Source of the DNA: Nonomuraea candida
GTDB taxonomy: Bacteria > Actinomycetota > Actinomycetes > Streptosporangiales > Streptosporangiaceae
Direction: 5' to 3'
Length of the DNA stretch: 64,000 nucleotides
NCBI RefSeq assembly: GCF_000725485.1
Contig: NZ_JOAG01000004.1
Span: 186,001-250,000 of the forward strand
Positions 15,369 through 22,013 of this stretch are shown here, in pieces (the stretch's first letter is position 1; every line of letters starts with the position of its first letter). The notes under the pieces were generated by a model. The model did no database searches, was not told the origin of the DNA, and saw only the letters and a list, made by a program, of their open reading frames with translations. The position numbers and the translations under genes are program-made.

Positions 15369-15559
15369 GCGGGCACCTCACCCTCGGCCGCGCCGTTCAG
15401 CCACGCCTCAACCTCCGCGTCGCGATAGCGGATCAACCGGGGACCAAGCCGGATGGGGCGCGGGCCGATACCTAGCTCCGCCCAACGCTCCAAGGTCCTG
15501 ACCGAGATGCCGCACCTCTCGGCGACCACCGACCGTGACAACAATGTGTGTTCCGCCAT
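15365..15559 (-). CDS. AlpA-like transcriptional regulator
   Basis: This is a 64-aa protein, ATG at 15559 with GAGGAAG upstream. SRSVVAERCGISVRTLERW, then RPIRLGPRLIRYRDAEVEAWL, is the MerR/AlpA winged-helix pattern. It is the first gene of the minus-strand island operon, 97 nt from the divergent XRE repressor. AlpA proteins activate excision or replication genes in satellites and integrative elements, which fits its place. Confidence 0.85.
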   Translation of the reverse strand: MAEHTLLSRSVVAERCGISVRTLERWAELGIGPRPIRLGPRLIRYRDAEVEAWLNGAAEGEVPA

Positions 15560-15620
15560 GTTCGTTTCTTCCTCTAAGTCGGGTTGTTGCGGAACAAGAT
15601 CTAGCTATGTAGCCTCTGGG

Positions 15621-15650
15621 TTGTCAAGTCGCGTTCTGGCGGCATAACGT
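15621..15650 (+). promoter_or_regulatory. Promoter of the island XRE gene, leaderless
   Basis: TTGTCA (15621-15626) and TAACGT (15645-15650) are 18 nt apart, and the GTG at 15657 falls 7 nt after the -10 box. No SD precedes it, so the mRNA probably begins at the start codon. A TTGTT-GCGG-AACAA inverted repeat lies between it and the divergent AlpA gene and could be the repressor site. Confidence 0.6.
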
Positions 15651-15656
15651 GCCGCC

Positions 15657-16334
15657 GTGGAACAAAGAGAGTGGACGAGCAACATGACCAGGCAGGTGGG
15701 AGCCCAAGTAGCGCGCCTCCGAGCGCGGCCGGGCCCGGACGGGAAGCGGATGACCGCCCAGGCCCTCGCCGATCGCTGCGGTGAACTCGGGCTTCCGATG
15801 GACCGATCGGTGATCGCCAAGCTCGAAAAAGGACTGCGACAGTCGATAACCGTCGCCGAGCTGATCGTCCTGGCGAAAGCCCTGGACGTCGCTCCGGTCA
15901 GGCTCCTCTTCCCTCTCGAAGAACAGGAAAAGGTCGAGATTCTGCCGGGCATGGAGGTTCCGGTCTGGCGGGCCGCGGAGTGGTTCGATGGCACCGACGA
16001 CCTGGCGCTTGAGGCAGAGGGGTGGGACCCCAACACCTGGCGCAGTCCCGACCCGATCGTCTTGAACTTTCGGTGGCACCGTCGCTACCTGGAGGAATGG
16101 TCGGCGACCTGGAAACTCCTCGTCGAGCAGCAGAAAGACGCCGCAGCGGCCACCGGTGCGGAGAAGGAAACGCTGGCCTACGTGGTCAGCGCCAACGAAC
16201 GGCTGCTGGAGAAGTCCGCGCAGGACCTGGCCCAGGTGCGTCAGCGCATGCGCCAGTTGGGCGTCACCCACCTTCCCGAGATCCCGACCGAGCTCAAACG
16301 TGTGGATGTGCTTCCACCGGACCCGAACACCTAA
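15657..16334 (+). CDS. XRE-type island repressor
   Basis: This is a 225-aa protein, GTG at 15657 (an ATG at 15684 is the alternative). The N-terminal HTH region spans VGAQVARLRARPGPDGK and ALADRCGELGLPMDRSVIAKL, then LRQSITVAELIVLAKALDV. The C-terminal half is helical (LVEQQKDAAAATGAEK, NERLLEKSAQDLAQVRQRM) and looks like a coiled-coil oligomerisation part. It is divergent from the AlpA/replication operon and 9 nt upstream of the integrase, the place of a master repressor in satellites and integrative elements. Confidence 0.8.
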   Translation: MEQREWTSNMTRQVGAQVARLRARPGPDGKRMTAQALADRCGELGLPMDRSVIAKLEKGLRQSITVAELIVLAKALDVAPVRLLFPLEEQEKVEILPGMEVPVWRAAEWFDGTDDLALEAEGWDPNTWRSPDPIVLNFRWHRRYLEEWSATWKLLVEQQKDAAAATGAEKETLAYVVSANERLLEKSAQDLAQVRQRMRQLGVTHLPEIPTELKRVDVLPPDPNT

Positions 16335-16343
16335 AGGAGACAC

Positions 16344-17591
16344 GTGAAGGACTCACCGAAACGCAGGAGGTCCCCCGGCGAGGGGTCGGTCTTCAGCTAC
16401 AAGCTGTCCAAGGGGCAGGTGCGGTACGGCATCAAGTTCACGGCCACGCTGCCGGACGGGTCGGCCAAGCAGGTCCTGCGGCGCCGCGACGAGAACAACC
16501 AGCCGTGGCTGACTCAGACGGACGCGCAGAAGGCCCTGCGCGAGGCTCTGGGGAAGGTGGACAAGGGCGAGTTCGTCCAGCCCAGCAAGCAGACCCTCGG
16601 GGCCTACCTCGACGAGTGGGTCGCTGGGCTCAGGCTCGAATCGTCCACCCTGGCGAGCTACAAGAAGAACATCCGGCTCCACCTCAAGCCCTATGACATC
16701 GGCAGGACGACCCTCGCGGCCCTGACCGGCCCGAAGCTCACCGCGCACTACCGCTACCTGGAGGAGAAGGGCCGGAAGGACCACAAGGCCGGCGAGGGGC
16801 TGTCGGCCCGCACCGTCCGGTACGTCCACACCATCCTGAGCGCCGCGCTCTCCGAGGCCGTGGACGCGGGCCTGCTGGCCCGGAACCCGGCGGACAAGGC
16901 CAAGCCGCCCACCGCCAAGCAGGCAAAAGCGCCCGAGATGCACCCGTGGACGGCCGCCCAACTCAAGGACTTCCTGGCCTGGTCGCGCGACCACAGTCAC
17001 CTGCACGTCGCCTGGCACCTCTTGGCGCACACCGGCATGCGCCGCGGCGAGCTGCTCGCGCTGCGCTGGCGGCACATCGACCTGGAGGCCGGAACGGTCA
17101 GCGTCCGCCGGTCGGTGGGCGTCGTACGGGTCAAGGGAGAGAAGGCCATCGTGAAGGAGGGCGACACCAAGACCGCCAAGCCCCGCGTGGTCGATCTCGA
17201 CTCCGCCACCGTGGCGTTACTCAAGGCGTACAAGCGCGAACGAGGCGGGATGGCCCTACTGCTCGCCCGGGACGACGCGCTCATCTTCAGCGACCAGGAG
17301 GGCAACCACCGGCACCCCGAGCGGTTCTCGCGCGGTTTTCAGGACCAGCTCGGCCGCTGCGCGAGGGCGTTCGAGAAGGCCGGCCGCGAGGCGCTGCCCC
17401 GCATCCGCGTTCACGACCTCCGCCACACCCACGCCACGATCCTCCTCATGGGTGGCAAGCCCGTGAAGGTGGTCTCCGAGCGGCTCGGCCACGCCGACCC
17501 CGCCATCACTCTCCGGGTCTACGCTCATGTCATGCCCGGCAATCAGCGAGAGGCCGCCGACTGGTTCGCGGCCCTGGTCGAGAGCGCGTAA
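16344..17591 (+). CDS. int: Tyrosine site-specific integrase
   Basis: This is a 415-aa protein, GTG at 16344 with AAGGAGA upstream. The central core-binding domain includes TLGAYLDEWVAGLR. The catalytic domain has HTGMRRGELLALRW (Arg), a Lys-containing beta hairpin, IRVHDLRHTHATILL (His-x-x-Arg), RLGHADPAITLRVYAHV (His and the Tyr nucleophile). All catalytic residues are present, so it should be active. It lies 106 nt from the CCA end of tRNA-Leu, implying attB in that tRNA gene. Confidence 0.95.
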   Translation: MKDSPKRRRSPGEGSVFSYKLSKGQVRYGIKFTATLPDGSAKQVLRRRDENNQPWLTQTDAQKALREALGKVDKGEFVQPSKQTLGAYLDEWVAGLRLESSTLASYKKNIRLHLKPYDIGRTTLAALTGPKLTAHYRYLEEKGRKDHKAGEGLSARTVRYVHTILSAALSEAVDAGLLARNPADKAKPPTAKQAKAPEMHPWTAAQLKDFLAWSRDHSHLHVAWHLLAHTGMRRGELLALRWRHIDLEAGTVSVRRSVGVVRVKGEKAIVKEGDTKTAKPRVVDLDSATVALLKAYKRERGGMALLLARDDALIFSDQEGNHRHPERFSRGFQDQLGRCARAFEKAGREALPRIRVHDLRHTHATILLMGGKPVKVVSERLGHADPAITLRVYAHVMPGNQREAADWFAALVESA

Positions 17592-17612
17592 CCCTCGTGC
17601 TCAGGCCCACAA

Positions 17613-17630
17613 GTATCAGCGGAGTATCAC
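17613..17630 (+). repeat. Direct repeat AGTATCA x2 after int
   Basis: AGTATCA occurs at 17613-17619 and 17624-17630, an 11-bp period, just behind the integrase gene and before the tRNA. Such short direct repeats near attachment sites are often integrase arm-binding sites; that role is inferred. Confidence 0.35.
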
Positions 17631-17653
17631 GGCTCGTTCTGGAGGCTGAAATG

Positions 17654-17691
17654 AAAAAGCCCCGAGCCTGTGACCTGCACATTCTCAGGGC
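17654..17691 (-). terminator. Terminator of tRNA-Leu
   Basis: On the minus strand GCCCTGAG (17691-17684) pairs with CTCGGGGC (17666-17659), one G-U pair, followed by a run of T (17658-17654). It ends tRNA-Leu transcription six bases past the CCA and separates it from the integrase. Confidence 0.65.
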
Positions 17692-17696
17692 CTTCA

Positions 17697-17785
17697 TGGT
17701 GTCCGAGGGGGGACTTGAACCCCCATGCCCATCACTGGGCACTAGCACCTCAAGCTAGCGCGTCTGCCTATTCCGCCACCCGGAC
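17697..17785 (-). tRNA. tRNA-Leu (anticodon GAG)
   Basis: The acceptor arm GTCCGGG (from 17785) pairs with CTCGGAC ending at 17701, with discriminator A and an encoded CCA (17699-17697). The anticodon stem CTAGC/GCTAG encloses TTGAGGT, giving anticodon GAG for CUC/CUU codons. The long variable arm TGCCCAGTGATGGGCA and T arm GGGGGTTCAAGTCCCCC confirm Leu. It is 86 nt without CCA. It is the likely integration target of the island. Confidence 0.95.
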
Positions 17786-18124
17786 TTGGTGCCTGCACGC
17801 GGGACCGTCATCCCGCGTCGGCTCCGTAAGGTTAGCAAACTCTGAGCAGTGCGTCATACCGAGAATCGGTTCCCCCTCCGAGACGGGCTTTTCGGCCGTC
17901 TCATGGGCTCTCCTGGGGCTCCCGATGGGGCTTTCGTGGGGCCGCCGGCGGCGGGTTGGGGTGGTTGGGGCTGGTTGGGTGGATGAGGGCTTGGGGGATT
18001 TCTGGTTCTCCCGTGAAAAGGGCTTGTGACAACCTTGAGTGGTGCTACGGTTACGGATCGTTGAGGGGTGAGTCCACGGACCGGCCTCACGACGTGAGGC
18101 CGGTTCTGGAGCTCGGGAGGGCAC
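17786..18124. other. Intergenic region between tRNA-Leu and the secreted-protein gene
   Basis: It holds the tRNA promoter (minus), a GAGACGG/CCGTCTC hairpin (17880-17902), a G/T-rich stretch, and a promoter for the rightward gene with TTGTGA (18024-18029) and TACGGT (18046-18051), spacing 16. ACCGGCCTCAC-GAC-GTGAGGCCGGT (18080-18104) is a perfect 11-bp hairpin in the leader, 10 nt before the SD. Confidence 0.5.
18080..18104 (+). promoter_or_regulatory. Leader hairpin upstream of 18125 gene
   Basis: Perfect 11-bp arms with a 3-nt loop sit between the predicted promoter and the GGGAGGG SD. It could stabilise the mRNA, act as an attenuator or be a dyad protein-binding site. There is no T run after it. 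Confidence 0.5.
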
Positions 18125-18832
18125 GTGACGCGCGAGGTGGTGCAGCGGCTGAGGGCGATGCCCCGTGCAGTGTGCCGCCCGCGCGTGACTGTCCCGGCTC
18201 GGGCCGTGACCACCGAGCCGGGTGTCCGGATGGCGCGGTTCGCGGCCGGTGCCCGTCGGGTCGTCGTGCGGGCAGTCGCGATCGGCGCCCTTGCGGTCGC
18301 CGGGTGGCTGCTTGCTGTTCTGTTCGGCATGCTCACCGCCGCTCCGGCGGCCGCGGACGCCACCGCGGCGAAGGGAGCGGCCGCCACAGGGGCGGACGCC
18401 ACTGTGGCGACGGGAGCGGCTGCCAGAGAGGCTGCCGCCTCAGGGATCGCCGCCACAGAGGCGGCTGTCACAGGGGCGGACGCCACCACGGCGACGAGAG
18501 CGGCCACCACCGGGACCGCGCATCGGGCCTTCACCGGCTCCGGCGGCCTCTCGGCGTCGGACAACGCCGAGGCCATGGCGGGGCTCACCGTAGACGGCCT
18601 CAACAGCCAGCGGGATCCTGGCCTTCCACCATCGTCCAACGCCGGCGAGATCCTGGACACCGATGGTCTGGTGCCCAACGGCGGTGGCAGCGGTCCCTTC
18701 GGGCCCGTGACCGGGGACGCCGCGCGGTCCATGGTCGACCCGCGGCTCCAGGCAGGGCGCGCCCCCCTGGCGCGCCTGCTTCCCCCTGTCGTCCGCACAG
18801 CGGCGGACGACCCTTCTTTCTCACCTGACTGA
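18125..18832 (+). CDS. Secreted or membrane-anchored Ala/Thr-rich protein, unknown
   Basis: This is a 235-aa protein, GTG at 18125 with GGGAGGG upstream. After a basic N terminus, AVAIGALAVAGWLLAVLFGML forms a membrane segment followed by AAPAAADA, a plausible signal cleavage. Residues about 80-140 are low-complexity Ala/Thr/Gly with repeated GADAT and ATGAA units encoded by degenerate DNA repeats. The C-terminal half has NAEAMAGLTVDGLNSQRDP and LQAGRAPLARLLPP. It precedes the chaplin-repeat gene on the same strand, so a surface role is possible. No family is recognised. Confidence 0.65.
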   Translation: MTREVVQRLRAMPRAVCRPRVTVPARAVTTEPGVRMARFAAGARRVVVRAVAIGALAVAGWLLAVLFGMLTAAPAAADATAAKGAAATGADATVATGAAAREAAASGIAATEAAVTGADATTATRAATTGTAHRAFTGSGGLSASDNAEAMAGLTVDGLNSQRDPGLPPSSNAGEILDTDGLVPNGGGSGPFGPVTGDAARSMVDPRLQAGRAPLARLLPPVVRTAADDPSFSPD

Positions 18833-19326
18833 CCCCGCCCCTGGGCGCCGGTCCCGGCCGATCGAGTACGAACCCGGGCGGCACTCCCTTACCAGCGGTA
18901 CGAGCGGCGGAGCGTGGCACTGAATCCCTCCGCCCGCGGGTGAAACACGTCAGTTCGGTTGGTTCGCGAATCCCGAGGCCTCCGCTGTGCGCGAAGAGCG
19001 TACGTGAGGGGCGTTCGTGAGGACGACAAGCGTGAGGACGACGAGCGTCAGGGCGTTCGCGCGGACTCATGAGGGCTCATGAAGACGGCGAGCGAGAAGA
19101 CGTTCGCGAAGACTCGTGAGGACCTCTGAGGACGAGCGGCGCGAGCGCGAGGCGTTCGTGTGAGCACGTGAACCGGTCCGTGTGAGCAGGGCGAGCCCGT
19201 CCGTGAGAGCAACGCGCACGTGACGTTCGGCAGGACACCTTCCACGGCCTCACACCTCCTCATCGGCCCCGGGCCGGCCGCGAGCCGTTCAGGTAATCCC
19301 CCCAAGAACCACTAGGAGCATTCATC
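18833..19326. other. Repeat-rich leader region upstream of the chaplin gene
   Basis: This is a 490-bp gap. About 18980-19240 is built of irregular repeats of GTGAG, GAGGACGA, GCGTTCG and CGTGTGAGCA. No frame looks like a gene. The AGGAG SD of the chaplin gene is at 19314-19318. The repeats may be decayed coding DNA or a long structured leader. Confidence 0.5.
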
Positions 19327-21519
19327 ATGCGTACGTGGGCCAAAGCATCGAGCCCGGCGGCCCTGCTGGCCGTGGCGGTCATGTCCTTCGGCGGAGCCGG
19401 CACCGCGCTGGCCGACACCGCCGGCGACGGGTCCGTGGCGGGCGGCAACCAGGTCGATCTGCCGATCTCCGTGCCGATCGACATCAGCGGCAACTCCGTC
19501 GCCGCGGTCGGCAAGGCGGAGGCGACCTCCCAGGGCGGCGCGCAGGTCGTCAACTCCGGCCGTCCCGGCATCCCCAACAGGACCTCGGGCAACGGGTCCG
19601 TCGGTGGCGGCAACCAGGTCAACGCGCCGGTCAGCGTGCCCATCAACGCCTGCGGCAACGCCGTGTCCCTGATCGGCAAGTCCGACGCGGGCTGCAAGGG
19701 CGGGGCAACCGTCCGCACCCAGGGCAAGGGCGGCGCGGGCGGCAACCGCACCTCCGGCAACGGCAGCGTGCTCGGCGGCAACCAGGTCACCGCGCCCATC
19801 TCCGCGCCGCTGAACGCCTGCGGCAACGCGGTGGCGATCTTCGGTGACGCGACGGCGGGCTGCTCGGGCGGCGCGACCGTCCACAACACCGGCCAGGGCG
19901 CGGGCGGCAACCGCACGTCGGGCAACGGCAGCGTGCTCGGCGGCAACCAGGTCGTCGCGCCGATCAGCGCGCCGATCAACATCTGCGGCAACTCGGTGGC
20001 CGTGGCGGGGCGGGCCTTCTCCGGCTGCCGCGGCGGGTCGAGCGTCACGAACAACGGCGGCCCCGGCAACCGCTACCGGACCCCGGCCAAGCACATGGCC
20101 GCGGGTTCGACGGGCAACGACACCGACGGGCGCTTCGGGGCCGGCAGCGGCAACCAGGTGGTGGCGCCGATCAGCCTGCCGATCGACGTCTGCGGCAACG
20201 CCGTGGGCAACGCCTCCGCCGGGTGCAAGGGCGGCTCGCACGTGTCCAACAGCGGCGCGGGCGGCAACCGTACGTCGGGGGCCGGCGGCGTGCTGAGCGG
20301 CAACCAGGCCGTCGCGCCGATCAGCGCCCCGATCGACGTCTGCGGCAACGCCGTGGCCGTGCTCGGTCACGCGTTCGCCGGCTGCAAGGGCGGCGCCACC
20401 GTGCGCAACCCGGGCAAGGGCGCGGGCGGCAACCGCACCTCCGGCGCGGGCGGGGTGCTGAGCGGCAATCAGGCGATCGCGCCGATCGCGGCGCCGATCA
20501 ACGTCTGCGGCAACGCGGCCGCGCTGCTCGGCAGGTCCGAGGCGCGCTGCCGGGGCGGCGCGGGCGTCTGGCCGCACGAAGGCGTCGGCGGGGGCGGCAA
20601 CCGCACCTCGGGCGCCGGCGGGGTGCTGGCGGGCAACCAGGCCGTCGCGCCGATCGCGGCGCCGATCAACGTCTGCGGCAACGCCGCGGCCGTCCTGGGC
20701 GACGCAGCCGCCGGGTGCCTGGGCGGCTCGCACGTCGGCAGGCCCCCGGTCGGCGGGCCCGACGGGTTCGCGCGTTTCGCCAGGACCAACAGCAAGGTCG
20801 CGGCGGCCAGGGGCGGGCTGCTGCCCATCACGCCCGCGGTGCCCGTCCTGGGCGGCGTCCAGGAGGCCGGCGGCAAGGTGGGCGAGATCGCGCAGGGCGT
20901 GCAGGGGGTGCAGAGCCTCGGTGACGCGAGCGGGGTCGCCAAGCAGCTCCCGGGCGAGGTCGCGCGGGGCGTGCAGGGCCTCGGCGACGTCGGCGGGCTG
21001 ACCAAGCAGCTCCCGGGCGCCGAGGGCGTCGGCAAGCAGCTCGACAACGTGGCCGCCGTCGGTGAGATCGGCAAGCAGGTCGAAGGTGTAAGCAACGTCA
21101 CCCACCAGCTTCCCGCCGTCGAGGATCTCTCGAAGACGTTCGGCCTGCCGAAGCTGCCCGAGCTGCCCGAGCTGCCCGGCCTGCCCGAGGCCCCGCAGAA
21201 GCCGCAGAAGCCGCGGAAGACGGCGCTGGCGGCCCCGGCCGACGGCGGCGGCAAGGGCCGCAACGCCCGGACCGGGGGCACGCTCCCCGCGCTCGCCCCG
21301 GCCGCCGGCCTGATCAACTCCACCCCCGCCGGTGGCGCGGTGGCCTCGGCCACCCGCAGCCTGCCCGTCGGCGACGTCGGCCTGATGAGCGCCGCGCAGC
21401 CCGCCGGTGTCACCGGGATGAACTCCGGCTCCGTGCTGGCCCTCCTGCTCGGCTCGATGCTGGCCGCCTCGGCCACGCTGTTCGCCACCGCCCGCCGCTT
21501 CCGGCTCGGCCGTAAGTAG
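19327..21519 (+). CDS. Multi-chaplin surface protein with eight chaplin modules
   Basis: This is a 730-aa protein, ATG at 19327. The signal peptide ends about TALA29-D30. Eight tandem modules follow (about residues 33-475), each of the form G-x-G-x-V-x-x-G-N-Q-x-x-x-P-I-x-x-P-I-x-x-C-G-N-x-V, then a second Cys near GC-x-GG, with GGNRTSG linkers. Modules 2-8 keep both Cys; module 1 has Ser in place of the first and lacks the pair. Then come a helical region with LGD/KQLPG repeats, a Pro/Lys segment (LPELPELPGLPEAPQ) and a C-terminal hydrophobic helix SGSVLALLLGSMLAASATLF with basic tail. Chaplins coat aerial hyphae as amyloid surfactants; known long forms have two modules. No LAxTG/LPxTG sortase signal is evident. 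Confidence 0.85.
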   Translation: MRTWAKASSPAALLAVAVMSFGGAGTALADTAGDGSVAGGNQVDLPISVPIDISGNSVAAVGKAEATSQGGAQVVNSGRPGIPNRTSGNGSVGGGNQVNAPVSVPINACGNAVSLIGKSDAGCKGGATVRTQGKGGAGGNRTSGNGSVLGGNQVTAPISAPLNACGNAVAIFGDATAGCSGGATVHNTGQGAGGNRTSGNGSVLGGNQVVAPISAPINICGNSVAVAGRAFSGCRGGSSVTNNGGPGNRYRTPAKHMAAGSTGNDTDGRFGAGSGNQVVAPISLPIDVCGNAVGNASAGCKGGSHVSNSGAGGNRTSGAGGVLSGNQAVAPISAPIDVCGNAVAVLGHAFAGCKGGATVRNPGKGAGGNRTSGAGGVLSGNQAIAPIAAPINVCGNAAALLGRSEARCRGGAGVWPHEGVGGGGNRTSGAGGVLAGNQAVAPIAAPINVCGNAAAVLGDAAAGCLGGSHVGRPPVGGPDGFARFARTNSKVAAARGGLLPITPAVPVLGGVQEAGGKVGEIAQGVQGVQSLGDASGVAKQLPGEVARGVQGLGDVGGLTKQLPGAEGVGKQLDNVAAVGEIGKQVEGVSNVTHQLPAVEDLSKTFGLPKLPELPELPGLPEAPQKPQKPRKTALAAPADGGGKGRNARTGGTLPALAPAAGLINSTPAGGAVASATRSLPVGDVGLMSAAQPAGVTGMNSGSVLALLLGSMLAASATLFATARRFRLGRK

Positions 21520-21586
21520 GGGAATCAGCAAGCACGTAAGACGGCAGTGCTGATGCTCACGATCCGTGAGTAGACGCCGATAGAAC

Positions 21587-21627
21587 GCTTTGCCCGTTCC
21601 GGGGGCGCGGCCCGGGGCGGGCAAAGC
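21587..21627. terminator. Bidirectional terminator hairpin
   Basis: GCTTTGCCCG (21587-21596) and CGGGCAAAGC (21618-21627) are perfect 10-bp arms, with CCGGG/CCCGG nested inside. It lies between the convergent chaplin and DUF5703 genes and can stop transcription from both sides. Confidence 0.7.
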
Positions 21628-21638
21628 CATGTCCGTGC

Positions 21639-21824
21639 TCAGAGGGTGCTGCGTACTCGCATGACCTTGCGGCGCAACCGCACGTGACGGCTGCCGTCTG
21701 GGTGCACCCGCACGCGGGCCAGCTCCCACTGTCCGTACTCTGCGTGTTCGGTGAGCAGTTGACGTGCTGCTTCGCGAGTGAGGTCGCGTGGAATGAAGAT
21801 ATCCATGTAGGAGTAGTCGAGCAC
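21639..21824 (-). CDS. DUF5703 family protein
   Basis: This is a 61-aa protein, GTG at 21824 with CTGGAGA upstream. It reads LDYSYMDIFIPRDLTREAARQ, then HAEYGQWELARVRVHPDGS and RHVRLRRKVMRV, the full pattern of the small actinobacterial DUF5703 family. It is soluble and basic at the C terminus. The function is unknown. It is convergent with the chaplin gene and divergent from topA. Confidence 0.8.
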   Translation of the reverse strand: MLDYSYMDIFIPRDLTREAARQLLTEHAEYGQWELARVRVHPDGSRHVRLRRKVMRVRSTL

Positions 21825-22013
21825 AACGATTAGTCTCCAGGGTGAGTCAGGGCGCCATGTCGCTCGCTGGGCCTTATTCTGCGTGCTTGCGGGTGGACCC
21901 GGAAGCTAGTGGGTAGCCCGGGGGAAGGAAATTTCCGCGAGTCGGGTTACCTTTCAGATCTATGCCGACTCCCGGTAGGGGGATTGCAAGCGAACAGTGA
22001 GGTAGGAAGCAGC

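Larger units (their letters stand above)
11316..17785. mobile_element. Integrative island next to tRNA-Leu, PICI-like layout
   Basis: From the tRNA leftwards: integrase (+), XRE repressor (+), then divergently AlpA-like, HTH, primase-polymerase, DUF3987 ATPase, palindrome cluster, HTH, an 86-aa unknown and a terminase-small-subunit-like gene, all minus and mostly overlapping by 4 bp. Integrase at one end beside a tRNA and replication genes at the centre are standard for integrative elements. TerS with prim-pol and AlpA but no capsid or tail genes is the pattern of phage satellites. The right limit is the tRNA; the left limit is uncertain because no direct repeat was seen. Confidence 0.65.
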
